NCBI GenBank assembly: GCA_030038595.1
Contig: JASHSW010000102.1
Location: 1 to 12,518, forward strand
DNA from: Methylovirgula sp.
Lineage (GTDB): Bacteria; Pseudomonadota; Alphaproteobacteria; Rhizobiales; Beijerinckiaceae
Length of the DNA: 12,518 nucleotides
Direction of reading: 5' to 3'
Notes under the pieces: generated by a model
Seen by the model: only the letters and a program-made list of their open reading frames with translations
Databases searched by the model: none
Told to the model about the DNA's origin: nothing
Program-made: the position numbers and the translations under genes
In this document: positions 1 through 6,271 of the stretch, piece by piece
Numbering within the stretch: the stretch's first letter is position 1
Layout of the letters: each line of letters starts with the position of its first letter

Positions 1-481
1 ACGTATAGGGCTTCACCTTGGAAAAGCTGAAACCGTAGGCGTGGTGCAGCCATTGATAGACCGAGACGAGTGCGTCGTTGCCGATGAAGGCCGTCGTCGC
101 TTTCGGGAGATCGGTGAAGCGATCGAGGCCCTCGCCCGGATGCGACATCAGGATGAACGGGTCCTTTTGGAACATCGCCGCGACGGCAACGATCGGCACG
201 TTCTGGGCCGCCGCGTTGAACGCCTGAATCATGTTGGCGCCCATGTCGAAGTCGATACGACCGGCGGCGAGTAACAAGCGATTGTTGGCCTGCGGACCGC
301 CCTGAAGGATCGTCACGTCGAGCCCGTATTTCGCATACGTGCCGTCGGCGAGCGCCTGATAGAAGCCGCCATGTTCGGCCTCGGCCCGCCAATTCGTGGC
401 AAACGTCACCTTGTCGAGCCCGAGCGACGGCGTTGGCGCAAACAGGAGAGCCACCGTACATGCCCGTAAAATCGCTTGCAT
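1..481 (-). CDS. ABC transporter substrate-binding protein, NMT1/NitT-TauT type (partial, C-terminus off window)
   Basis: This gene runs off the left edge, so only the first 160 residues are visible. It begins with a signal peptide (residues 1 to about 21: a basic start, a hydrophobic ALLFA stretch, and a likely cleavage site near PSLG). The mature protein opens with VTFATNW and EHGGFYQAL at about residues 25-44, then KYGLDVTILQGG and NNRLLLAAGRIDF. This pattern is typical of the NMT1/THI5-like periplasmic binding fold of importers for thiamine precursors, taurine, nitrate and similar solutes. The protein should bind its solute in the periplasm and deliver it to a permease/ATPase pair expected beyond the window. 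The ATG at 481 fits the signal peptide; no strong Shine-Dalgarno site precedes it. It diverges from a creatininase-family hydrolase across about 120 bp, which suggests that the imported compound may be an amide or pyrimidine-like substrate. That substrate is inference; the family call is firm. Confidence 0.85.
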   Translation of the reverse strand, partial: MQAILRACTVALLFAPTPSLGLDKVTFATNWRAEAEHGGFYQALADGTYAKYGLDVTILQGGPQANNRLLLAAGRIDFDMGANMIQAFNAAAQNVPIVAVAAMFQKDPFILMSHPGEGLDRFTDLPKATTAFIGNDALVSVYQWLHHAYGFSFSKVKPYT

Positions 482-530
482 CCGTCGGTCCCGCGATGAG
501 GCGCGGCGGATGATTGGCGCGGACTAGACC

Positions 531-540
531 CTTGCGCAAG
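531..540. promoter_or_regulatory. 10-bp palindrome CTTGCGCAAG in a divergent promoter region
   Basis: A perfect palindrome lies between the divergently transcribed binding-protein gene and the creatininase-family gene. It could be an operator serving both, but palindromes this short are common in GC-rich DNA and I see no convincing promoter hexamers beside it. Confidence 0.25.
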
Positions 541-601
541 TCCATCCGACTTGATGGCCCAAGTTCGAGGCCCTAGGCTGCCGGCGCCAAGGAGCCGACC
601 G

Positions 602-1408
602 ATGCTGCCGACGCGGTTTTGGGCCGAGATGAGCTGGAAGGATTTCCAGAGCGCCGACATGGAAGAGACGATCGCGGTGCTGCCGACGGCCGCGGTCGAG
701 CAACATGGGCCGCACCTTCCGCTCGGCGTCGATTTGTTCCTGATGCAGGGCTATATCGAGCGCGTCGTGGCACGGCTGCCCGAGGAGCTGGCGGTGCTCT
801 TTCTTCCGGTGCAGGCGGTCGGCGCCTCCATCGAACACGCCGATTTTCCAGGCACGTTGACGCTCTCGGCAACGAGTCTGATGCATCTGCTGACCGAAAT
901 CGGCGAATGCGTCGAGCGTGCCGGCTGCCGCAAGCTCGTTCTGCTAAATTCGCACGGTGGGAACGTGCCGCTGCTCGATCTCGTCGCGCATGATCTACGT
1001 GCCCGCCTCGATATGTTCGTGGTCATGGCGACCTGGCACCGGTTCGGCTATCCGGACGGGCTGTTTTCTGCCAAAGAACAGGCGCATGGCATCCATGCCG
1101 GCGATATCGAAACTTCGCTGATGCTGAGCTTCCGTCCCGACCTCGTGCGCCGCGACGCACTCGATCATTTCGCTTCGCAGGGCGAGGCCATCGAATCCGA
1201 CTTCACCTGGCTGCGGATCGGCCGCCCGACCGGCTTCGGCTGGATGGCGCAAGATCTTTCCGCCTCGGGTGCATCCGGCAACGCAGCCGCTGCGAGCGCT
1301 GAAAAGGGCGAGGCCTCGGCCGATTACGGCGCGACGGCGTTCGTCGAATTGCTGCAGGACGTCGAGGCGTTCGATTTGGCGCGGCTGCGCCACCCGCCGG
1401 AGCAATGA
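602..1408 (+). CDS. Creatininase-family amidohydrolase
   Basis: This 268-residue protein has the full metal-site layout of the creatininase family: E33-x-H35 within AAVEQHGPHLPLGVD (ending at D44), FPGTLTLS at about 82-89, NSHGGN with H118, and GIHAGDIETS with H165, D168 and E170. The family hydrolyses cyclic amides or formamides (creatinine, formylaminopyrimidine nucleotides, mycofactocin and coenzyme-F420-related intermediates) with two metal ions in the cytoplasm. I chose the ATG at 602 because AAGGAG (589-594) lies 7 bases before it; upstream in-frame starts at 551 and 554 would add a Pro/Arg-rich tail with no family match. The stop is 10 bp from that of the convergent glucan gene. The divergent solute-binding gene may bring in its substrate. 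The precise reaction cannot be read from sequence; true creatininase is only one possibility. An Ala/Ser-rich insert near residues 218-236 looks like a flexible loop. Confidence 0.88.
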   Translation: MLPTRFWAEMSWKDFQSADMEETIAVLPTAAVEQHGPHLPLGVDLFLMQGYIERVVARLPEELAVLFLPVQAVGASIEHADFPGTLTLSATSLMHLLTEIGECVERAGCRKLVLLNSHGGNVPLLDLVAHDLRARLDMFVVMATWHRFGYPDGLFSAKEQAHGIHAGDIETSLMLSFRPDLVRRDALDHFASQGEAIESDFTWLRIGRPTGFGWMAQDLSASGASGNAAAASAEKGEASADYGATAFVELLQDVEAFDLARLRHPPEQ

Positions 1409-1418
1409 AGCTGGGCGG

Positions 1419-3014
1419 CTAGGTGCGCCAAGGATAGGTCCAGGTCTCCGTCAGCGCCCGCGTGCCGGTGCGCAAAAAGGCGCGCAGGTCCGTCGATTGG
1501 CCGGGATCGAGTTGAAGGTCGATCGTGGCGCGAAACCCGCTGATATGCGGGTTGGGGACGATCCAGGAGCGCAGGATCTTGCCCTGGCTGGTACTGGGGA
1601 CGACTTCCACCAACTGCGGGTCTTGGAGGTAGAAGGCGAGATCGCCGCCGGCGAAATCGATAATGAATCGATGCGAGCCGGGCTCGATCGGCTCCGCCGA
1701 GCCCAGCGCCTTGGCCGCCGTTTGATAGGTGCCGACGACCCGGCCGTTCGGCGAGAGCCGCTCGAAGGAAAGGCTCGCGGTGATCCGATAGGCGTAATTG
1801 CGGCCGGCAGCCGGTGCGTCCTTGGGAACGAAGGAAGCGACGACGTTGTCGCTGGCCTCATCCGAGGTCGGAAGCTCGATGAGCTCGATCTCTCCCTCGC
1901 CCCAGCCGCCGTGCGGCTCGATGAAATAGCTCGGCCGCAGTTCGTAGGCGAGATCGAGATCCTGATAATGGTCGAAATTGCGGTCGCGCTGCAGAAGCCC
2001 GAAGCCGCGCACTTCATGATCGAGGAAGGTCGAGAGCGCCAGGCTCGGCGGATTGCGCAGCGGCCGCCAGATCCATTCGCCGGTCCCCGAATTGATGAGC
2101 AGCCCGTCGGAATCGTGCAGCTCGCGGCGGAAATCGTCGTTGTAACGATGATCGTTCTCGCCGATGAAGAACATCGAGGAAAGCGGCGCGATACCGAACT
2201 TCGCGGCGCTGTCGCGCGGGAAGAGCCTCATCGCAACCTCGACCGCCGTATCGACCCCCGGATAGAGATCGAAGCGATAGGCGCCGGTTGCCGCCGCCCC
2301 GTCGAGCAGCGCATAGATCGTGGCATGGGCGACGTTGGGCTGCGGCGTATCGATCCAGAATTCGCGAAAGAACGGAAACTCCTCCCCCGGCGTGCCGGCA
2401 TTGACAGCCAGACCACGCGCCGAGAGCCCATAGCGTTGGCCGCGGCCGAGGAAGCGGAAATAGCTCGCCCCCAGAAAGGCGATCACCTCATCGAAAACGG
2501 CCGGGTTGTTGAGCGGAAAATGCAGCCGGAAGCCGGCGAAGCCGAGATTAACCGGAAGAGTCGCATCAAGCTTGGTGTGGCCATAGTCGAAGAGGTCGGA
2601 AGTATATGGGATCGGCGTCGGAATGCCGGCACGGATCGTATTAACCGTCACCGGCCGCAGGAAGAGATGGCCAAGGTGGAAGAGCTCGAGGTGAAACAGG
2701 CTGCCGGGAAAATTCAGGAACGCTTTTTCAGGGCGAAAGCGAATGTCGCGCCACGTATCGAAATCGAAGTTCTTCAAAGCGTCCGGCAAAGTCGGCGGGA
2801 TGCTGTCGAAAGGTGCCGCGGCAAGCTCTTGGGCACGGCGTACGACGTCGGCATAGCCAAACTGCGGCGGCTCGGTGGGCGCGATCTGCGCCGGCAGGCG
2901 ATCAACCGTTAACGCCAGCGCACCGGACACGAACATGGTCCGAGCGAGAAGCGGATGGGCGACAAGCGAGTGGGCGAAAAACGCGGCGAGCTTGCGGCGG
3001 GTAAGTTCGGGCAT
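1419..3014 (-). CDS. opgG: Periplasmic glucan biosynthesis protein, OpgG/OpgD (MdoG) family
   Basis: This 531-residue protein matches the MdoG family throughout: the early FGYADVVRRAQELA block, FDFDTWRDIRFRPEKAF, FHLELFHLG, the GLSARGLAVN block, GEWIWRPLRNPP, and the conserved FGLLQRDRNFDHYQDL, RPSYFIEPHGGWGEG and ELPTSDEASDN motifs. OpgG and OpgD act in the periplasm on osmoregulated glucans, which are highly branched glucose polymers made at low osmolarity; OpgD is associated with branching. The length fits both OpgG (about 510) and OpgD (about 550). I chose the ATG at 3014, which gives an N-terminus with TRRKLAAF followed by a hydrophobic stretch, compatible with an OpgD-like Tat signal. 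A start at 3137 would prepend 41 residues without family character. Neither start has a strong ribosome site. The glucosyltransferase gene opgH is not next to it here: its 5' neighbour is the divergent decarboxylase. The family is certain; the G versus D assignment is not. Confidence 0.9.
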   Translation of the reverse strand: MPELTRRKLAAFFAHSLVAHPLLARTMFVSGALALTVDRLPAQIAPTEPPQFGYADVVRRAQELAAAPFDSIPPTLPDALKNFDFDTWRDIRFRPEKAFLNFPGSLFHLELFHLGHLFLRPVTVNTIRAGIPTPIPYTSDLFDYGHTKLDATLPVNLGFAGFRLHFPLNNPAVFDEVIAFLGASYFRFLGRGQRYGLSARGLAVNAGTPGEEFPFFREFWIDTPQPNVAHATIYALLDGAAATGAYRFDLYPGVDTAVEVAMRLFPRDSAAKFGIAPLSSMFFIGENDHRYNDDFRRELHDSDGLLINSGTGEWIWRPLRNPPSLALSTFLDHEVRGFGLLQRDRNFDHYQDLDLAYELRPSYFIEPHGGWGEGEIELIELPTSDEASDNVVASFVPKDAPAAGRNYAYRITASLSFERLSPNGRVVGTYQTAAKALGSAEPIEPGSHRFIIDFAGGDLAFYLQDPQLVEVVPSTSQGKILRSWIVPNPHISGFRATIDLQLDPGQSTDLRAFLRTGTRALTETWTYPWRT

Positions 3015-3145
3015 GATCCGTGACGACGTACGCGGGATACAGGTGCGCAGGATTGTGAGACAGTTTCTCGCCCGACAATCCTGTCTGCGAGCCGTAGTCG
3101 GCTTTGTCGCAACCAGCAAGCCCGCCGATCGCGTCATTTTGGAGT

Positions 3146-3178
3146 CCGGACCCAGGCCGTCGCCGGCGGCCGGTCCGG
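3146..3178 (-). other. Inverted repeat (7-bp perfect outer stem) upstream of the glucan gene
   Basis: CCGGACC at 3146-3152 is the reverse complement of GGTCCGG at 3172-3178. Further pairing is possible inside, between GGCC 3155-3158 and GGCC 3168-3171. It sits about 130 bp before the glucan-gene ATG on the minus strand, so it would be a leader hairpin of that mRNA or a protein-binding site. No T-run follows on either strand, so it is not an intrinsic terminator. Confidence 0.5.
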
Positions 3179-3206
3179 CGGGATCACGATCGCTTGAAAA
3201 AAATCC

Positions 3207-3234
3207 TTGTAATGTGCGCAGATCTTCTTATTTT
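3207..3234 (+). promoter_or_regulatory. Candidate promoter of the decarboxylase transcript
   Basis: TTGTAA (3207-3212) and TATTTT (3229-3234) are separated by 16 bp, each matching 4 of 6 bases of the sigma-70 type hexamers. An A-tract (3197-3203) lies just upstream like an UP element. This is the only A/T-rich patch in the region. Transcription from here would give a leader of roughly 460 nt. Confidence 0.33.
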
Positions 3235-3457
3235 GCCATCTGCCCAATTTCGCACGTGCCTGTGGTCGTGTGTCGATGGGCGGGGATCCGGACAAGAGGC
3301 CGGTTAACCGCTCGTAAAGATCGATAGCCGGAGGCGAACCGGCAAACCCCGCCCAACGGGGGACGCGACTTAAAGCAACGACGGACCGGGCTTTTTCGTC
3401 TCTGCCAGTTTCCAAACCTGGCTTACCGAAGAGGCTTGTCTTTCTTGCCGGGCGTGC

Positions 3458-3479
3458 GGAACGGGATTCATCCCATTCC
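3458..3479 (+). promoter_or_regulatory. Leader hairpin with TTCA loop, complementary to the decarboxylase ribosome site
   Basis: GGAA-C-GGGA and TCCC-A-TTCC form an 8-pair stem with one C/A mismatch around a TTCA loop. CATCCC (3469-3474), partly in the loop and 3' arm, is also an exact complement of GGGATG (3691-3696), which overlaps the Shine-Dalgarno region of the decarboxylase. The two pairings exclude each other. The hairpin is seen directly; a switching role is inference, and a 6-base complement could be chance. Confidence 0.4.
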
Positions 3480-3490
3480 AAGCGAAGGCG

Positions 3491-3550
3491 ATGATGGTTC
3501 GAACGGCAGGAAGTGCCGCGCGACTCATGGCCCAACGGCGCAGCATCTGA
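3491..3550 (+). CDS. Candidate upstream ORF (19-residue Arg-rich leader peptide) before the decarboxylase
   Basis: An ATG-ATG pair (3491 and 3494) opens a frame encoding MMVRTAGSAARLMAQRRSI, ending at TGA 3548-3550. GAAGG at 3484-3488 lies 5 bases before the second ATG, a usable ribosome site, so an 18-residue product is equally likely. Four of 19 residues are arginine. A stem-loop (about 3553-3578) follows directly after the stop. In E. coli a short translated leader peptide, SpeFL, senses ornithine and controls the speF decarboxylase; this ORF is not a sequence match to SpeFL but has a similar place. It may instead be a chance frame within structured RNA. Confidence 0.35.
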   Translation: MMVRTAGSAARLMAQRRSI

Positions 3551-3665
3551 CCGCAGCCTAGCCCAAGGGCGGGTTGCGCGTCGCAGGCGGCGGTAGAATC
3601 GAAGCGACGGCGTCTCCACAACCCGTTGCCTCGGTCTTCGCCACCGCCCGAAGCTTGGTTCGCTT

Positions 3666-3683
3666 GCGCGGCTCCGGCCGCGC
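3666..3683 (+). promoter_or_regulatory. Hairpin next to the decarboxylase Shine-Dalgarno site
   Basis: GCGCGG (3666-3671) pairs perfectly with CCGCGC (3678-3683) around the loop CTCCGG. It ends 4 bases before GAAGGG (3688-3693), the ribosome site of the decarboxylase start at 3702, and CCTTCGAAGG (3683-3692) is itself palindromic. Such placement could limit ribosome access. Confidence 0.5.
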
Positions 3684-3701
3684 CTTCGAAGGGATGCCGC
3701 G

Positions 3702-4832
3702 ATGACCGATCGTATCCTCGAATTCCTGCGCAGCCGACGCGAGGAAGGCCCGTGCCTCGTTCTCGACCTCGAAGTCGTGCGCGACAACTATCTCTCCTTC
3801 GCCAAGGCCCTGCCCGATACCCGGGTTTACTACGCGGTCAAGGCCAATCCGGACCCGCAGATCCTCGAGCTTCTGGCGCGGCTCGGTTCGTCGTTCGACA
3901 CCGCTTCGCTCACCGAGATCGAGCAGGTGCTCGCCGCCGGGGCCGGGGCGGAGCGCATCAGCTACGGAAATACGATCAAGAAGGAGCGCGACATTGCCCG
4001 CGCTTACGCGCTCGGCGTGCGCCTTTTTGCCGTCGATTGCGAGGCGGAGGTCGAGAAGATCTCGCGTGCCGCGCCCGGCGCGCGGGTGTTCTGCCGCATC
4101 CTTTGCGACAACAACGGCGCCGAATGGCCGCTGTCGCGCAAATTCGGCTGCGCGCCGGCGATGGCGGCGCGAGTGTTGGAACATGCGCATCGTCTGGGGC
4201 TGGTCGCCCACGGGCTGTCCTTCCACGTCGGTTCCCAGCAGCCAAATCCAAAGAGCTGGGATAACGCGCTGAAGACGTCGGCGGCGATTTTCCGCGACTT
4301 GGCGGAGCGCGGCATCTGCCTCCAGATGGTTAACCTAGGCGGCGGCTTTCCGGCCAAGTACCTGAAGGACGTGCCGGCGGTGAAGACCTATGGACAGGCT
4401 ATCTTCCGTGCGCTGCGCAAGCATTTCGGCAACTGCATCCCGGAGACGATCATCGAACCGGGCCGCGGTCTCGTCGGCAATGCCGGCGTGATCGAGGCCG
4501 AAGTGGTGCTGATCTCAAGGAAGTCGGAGGGCGACAGGCTGCGTTGGGTCTATCTCGACATTGGCAAGTTCAACGGCTTGGCTGAGACGATGGACGAGAT
4601 GATCCGCTATCCGATCCGCACACCCTTCGACGCCGATCCGATGGAGCCCTGCGTGATCGCCGGACCTTCGTGCGACTCGGTCGATGTGCTCTACGAGAAG
4701 CGGCCTTATCCGCTGCCGGTCAGCCTGGAAATCGGTTCGAAAGTGCTGATCGAGGGAACCGGGGCCTATACGGCGACCTATTCGTCGGTCGGCTTCAACG
4801 GTTTCGCGCCGCTGAAATCCTATGTGATTTGA
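3702..4832 (+). CDS. Ornithine/lysine decarboxylase, PLP-dependent, alanine-racemase fold (type III)
   Basis: This 376-residue enzyme removes carbon dioxide from ornithine (or lysine or both) to give putrescine (or cadaverine), the first step of polyamine synthesis in the cytoplasm. Visible landmarks are the PLP lysine K47 in YYAVKANPDP, the LSFHVGSQ strand, the glycine-rich NLGGGFP, the phosphate-binding EPGRGLVG (E252 to G254 region), the active-site C324-D325 in GPSCDSVD contributed across the dimer, and the PLP-contacting Y356 in GTGAYTATYS. The length is that of the compact bacterial ODC group found in Agrobacterium and relatives rather than the larger fold-I E. coli SpeF or SpeC. The start is supported by GAAGGG at 3688-3693, 8 bases upstream. 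A structured leader precedes it and probably regulates it. A convergent gene lies 53 bp beyond the stop. Ornithine versus lysine preference cannot be told here. Confidence 0.93.
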   Translation: MTDRILEFLRSRREEGPCLVLDLEVVRDNYLSFAKALPDTRVYYAVKANPDPQILELLARLGSSFDTASLTEIEQVLAAGAGAERISYGNTIKKERDIARAYALGVRLFAVDCEAEVEKISRAAPGARVFCRILCDNNGAEWPLSRKFGCAPAMAARVLEHAHRLGLVAHGLSFHVGSQQPNPKSWDNALKTSAAIFRDLAERGICLQMVNLGGGFPAKYLKDVPAVKTYGQAIFRALRKHFGNCIPETIIEPGRGLVGNAGVIEAEVVLISRKSEGDRLRWVYLDIGKFNGLAETMDEMIRYPIRTPFDADPMEPCVIAGPSCDSVDVLYEKRPYPLPVSLEIGSKVLIEGTGAYTATYSSVGFNGFAPLKSYVI

Positions 4833-4851
4833 GCCGAGACGGGTCGAAGAT

Positions 4852-4875
4852 CGGTGCCCATTTATGGGCGTGCCG
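4852..4875. terminator. Stem-loop between convergent genes (weak terminator candidate)
   Basis: GCCCA (4856-4860) pairs with TGGGC (4865-4869) around loop TTTA, and CGG/CCG can pair outside it. It lies in the 53-bp gap between the stops of the decarboxylase and the convergent CelD-like gene, where a shared terminator is expected. There is no T-tract, so function is uncertain. Confidence 0.35.
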
Positions 4876-4885
4876 AAGGCGGCGC

Positions 4886-6118
4886 TCAAATGGTGTGTAC
4901 CGGCCGTTTTTGCCATGCCGCTCTCACGCGGCGCAGCATGTGGACGATGGACTTCAGCCGCGCGCGCAGCGCGCGGCGCCCAGCTTCAGCCGCGGCGCTC
5001 GCCAAGAATATTTTGTGATCGGCGCCAATCTCTACGAATAGATCGGCGAAGTCTGCGCGCTCTTTCCAAAGATGGCCGATCATCTGGCCGGTGTTGGCGC
5101 AGGAATCGGTCATCGCTATGGCTGGCTCGCTCAGCAGCGCGCGCGTGAGATCGAGGCTCATCAACACCCCCGGCGAACAGGGAGCGTAATCTTCATCATG
5201 CGCCGTTTTCCAATAGAAGGCGCGGCCGCCGCTCTTGAACACAAGTCCCATCGCGACGGGGACCGCGCCACAGGAAAGTCGTCCGACCAGCAATTTTCCC
5301 TCGGCGGCGAGCGCCGCGGCTGAGGCGCGAGCGAACGCGGCGCGTTGCGGAGAACTGGCAAGCGCCGTGCCCCGCCGGCCTTTCCAGCCCTTCGCTTCAA
5401 GACTCAAAAACTCCTCGGTAGCGGCGGCAAGTTCGTCGCGCTCGATTACAAGTCGAAAGCGAACTGCCCCTAGCGTGGCGAGCATTCGGCGCGCCTTGTT
5501 CAGCTTTTGCCGGCGCCGGGCATTGAAAGCGCGTCGCGAATACACGGCGGGATCGATCCCCGCGGGCAGCACCGGACGTTCATAGGCGGCAAAGCGGCGG
5601 ATCTGCCGCCCCTCGGCTTTGGCGTAAGCGTTCAGGAGTGCGCCCGTCGGACCATCTTGCGCCAGCAGCGGAATCGTCAGGGCGCCGCGATGCGGCAATC
5701 GTTCGCCGCAATAGGTCAAGATCGCGGCAAGCGTTTCGCCGGCGAATGCCGGATCCAGCAGCGGCACGCCAAGCGGTATTTGCGGATGTATAAAGACCCG
5801 CAACTGCGACCACGGTACGCCACGGACCGGCAAAAGCAGCGGGCAAATGCCGACGAGTTTGACGCCCGCCCAAACGAAAAGGAATCGCGGCCTTCCGCCC
5901 GTCAGATGACGTGCGGCGGCAAGCGCAAATCCCGGCTCGAAAAAGGCGTTGGGTTCGAGAGGAGCGGCGGCGAGGGCGCGCCATGCCTCGACATGCACCG
6001 CCGCGTCCTCGCAGTTCAAGAGTTCGATCTGAAGCCCGTCCACCCGCGCCACCTTCGTTCGTTGCCGCGCGGCGAGGCCGCCCTGCAGCTCGCCCAATTG
6101 CGCTGTCGAGCTAATCAT
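4886..6118 (-). CDS. CelD/BcsL-like protein with BioF2-type acetyltransferase (GNAT) domain
   Basis: This 410-residue protein resembles the COG5653 group, annotated as acetyltransferases linked to cellulose or exopolysaccharide synthesis, with a C-terminal BioF2-like acetyltransferase fold. Typical features are NAFFEPGF near residues 57-64, a basic helix NARRRQKLNKARR near 199-211, AKGWKGRRG near 242-250, FYWKTAHDEDYA at about 301-312 and SPGVLM at about 315-320. There is no signal peptide or clear membrane segment, so it should be cytoplasmic. The substrate is unknown; acylation of a polysaccharide precursor is the usual suggestion, not shown here. I chose the ATG at 6118; a GTG at 6136 is also possible and neither has a strong ribosome site. 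It is the last of four minus-strand genes, 153 bp behind a diverged ParA-like gene, and converges on the decarboxylase gene. Confidence 0.75.
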   Translation of the reverse strand: MISSTAQLGELQGGLAARQRTKVARVDGLQIELLNCEDAAVHVEAWRALAAAPLEPNAFFEPGFALAAARHLTGGRPRFLFVWAGVKLVGICPLLLPVRGVPWSQLRVFIHPQIPLGVPLLDPAFAGETLAAILTYCGERLPHRGALTIPLLAQDGPTGALLNAYAKAEGRQIRRFAAYERPVLPAGIDPAVYSRRAFNARRRQKLNKARRMLATLGAVRFRLVIERDELAAATEEFLSLEAKGWKGRRGTALASSPQRAAFARASAAALAAEGKLLVGRLSCGAVPVAMGLVFKSGGRAFYWKTAHDEDYAPCSPGVLMSLDLTRALLSEPAIAMTDSCANTGQMIGHLWKERADFADLFVEIGADHKIFLASAAAEAGRRALRARLKSIVHMLRRVRAAWQKRPVHTI

Positions 6119-6271
6119 AGCCGAATTCTTTCGCACAGTTGCGAACCGCGCCGGCGCGGCGCACTCCTCGCCCGACGAATCTCGCCTCGCTTGCGACCGG
6201 ATTCCTTCGGCGAATGGGCCGAGCCGAACCGATCCGCAATCTTATGTTGGATCCCCATCCGAATGCGTTGC

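Larger units (their letters stand above)
3015..3701. other. 687-bp divergent intergenic region: glucan-gene promoter side and decarboxylase leader
   Basis: No convincing protein gene lies here; reading frames that cross it are rich in Arg and Ser with no family features. The left part (3015 to about 3200) is the 5' side of the minus-strand glucan gene and contains a strong inverted repeat at 3146-3178. A short A/T-rich patch (3194-3234) is the best place for promoters. From about 3240 to 3701 the plus strand shows a chain of hairpins and a candidate short upstream ORF leading to the decarboxylase start. This is what one expects of a long regulatory 5' leader. Each element is listed separately. 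Confidence 0.7.
3235..3701 (+). ncRNA. Structured 5' leader of the ornithine/lysine decarboxylase gene (candidate speF RNA element)
   Basis: Directly visible are a series of plus-strand stem-loops: GCCGG/CCGGC (3327-3331 with 3339-3343), CCCCG/CGGGG (3347-3351 with 3357-3361), GCCAG/CTGGC (3404-3408 with 3418-3422), an 8-pair stem with one mismatch and loop TTCA (3458-3479), a stem after the candidate upstream ORF (about 3553-3578), CGTCGC/GCGACG (3579-3584 with 3604-3609), and GCGCGG/CCGCGC (3666-3671 with 3678-3683) ending just before the Shine-Dalgarno site at 3688-3693. From established knowledge, Rfam describes a speF element found in alphaproteobacteria upstream of COG0019 decarboxylase genes, presumed to control polyamine synthesis. 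Position, length and structure density fit it, but I have not aligned the covariance model. The boundaries are approximate. Confidence 0.55.

Noticed and set aside
1269..2912. A 547-codon open frame on the plus strand, antisense to the glucan gene and overlapping the creatininase end
   Set aside because: Its protein is very rich in Arg, Glu, Ile and Ala without family features, and it lies opposite a gene with strong MdoG conservation. Long antisense frames are expected in GC-rich coding DNA.
3018..3137. Longer glucan protein starting at 3137
   Set aside because: The extra 41 residues contain Cys and Arg clusters unlike a signal peptide, and neither start has a better ribosome site.
3496..3504. 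GGTTCGAAC, resembling a tRNA T-loop
   Set aside because: No acceptor, D or anticodon arms can be built around it, so it is not a tRNA or tRNA-like attachment site.
3134..3787. A 217-codon minus-strand frame across the decarboxylase leader
   Set aside because: It is dominated by Arg, Ser and Pro, overlaps the decarboxylase start in antisense, and has no recognisable motif. RNA structure explains the region better.
6170..6210. Two GANTC sites (CcrM methylation) before the CelD-like gene, and others near the decarboxylase
   Set aside because: Five-base sites of this kind occur by chance, and I see no clustering strong enough to claim cell-cycle control.
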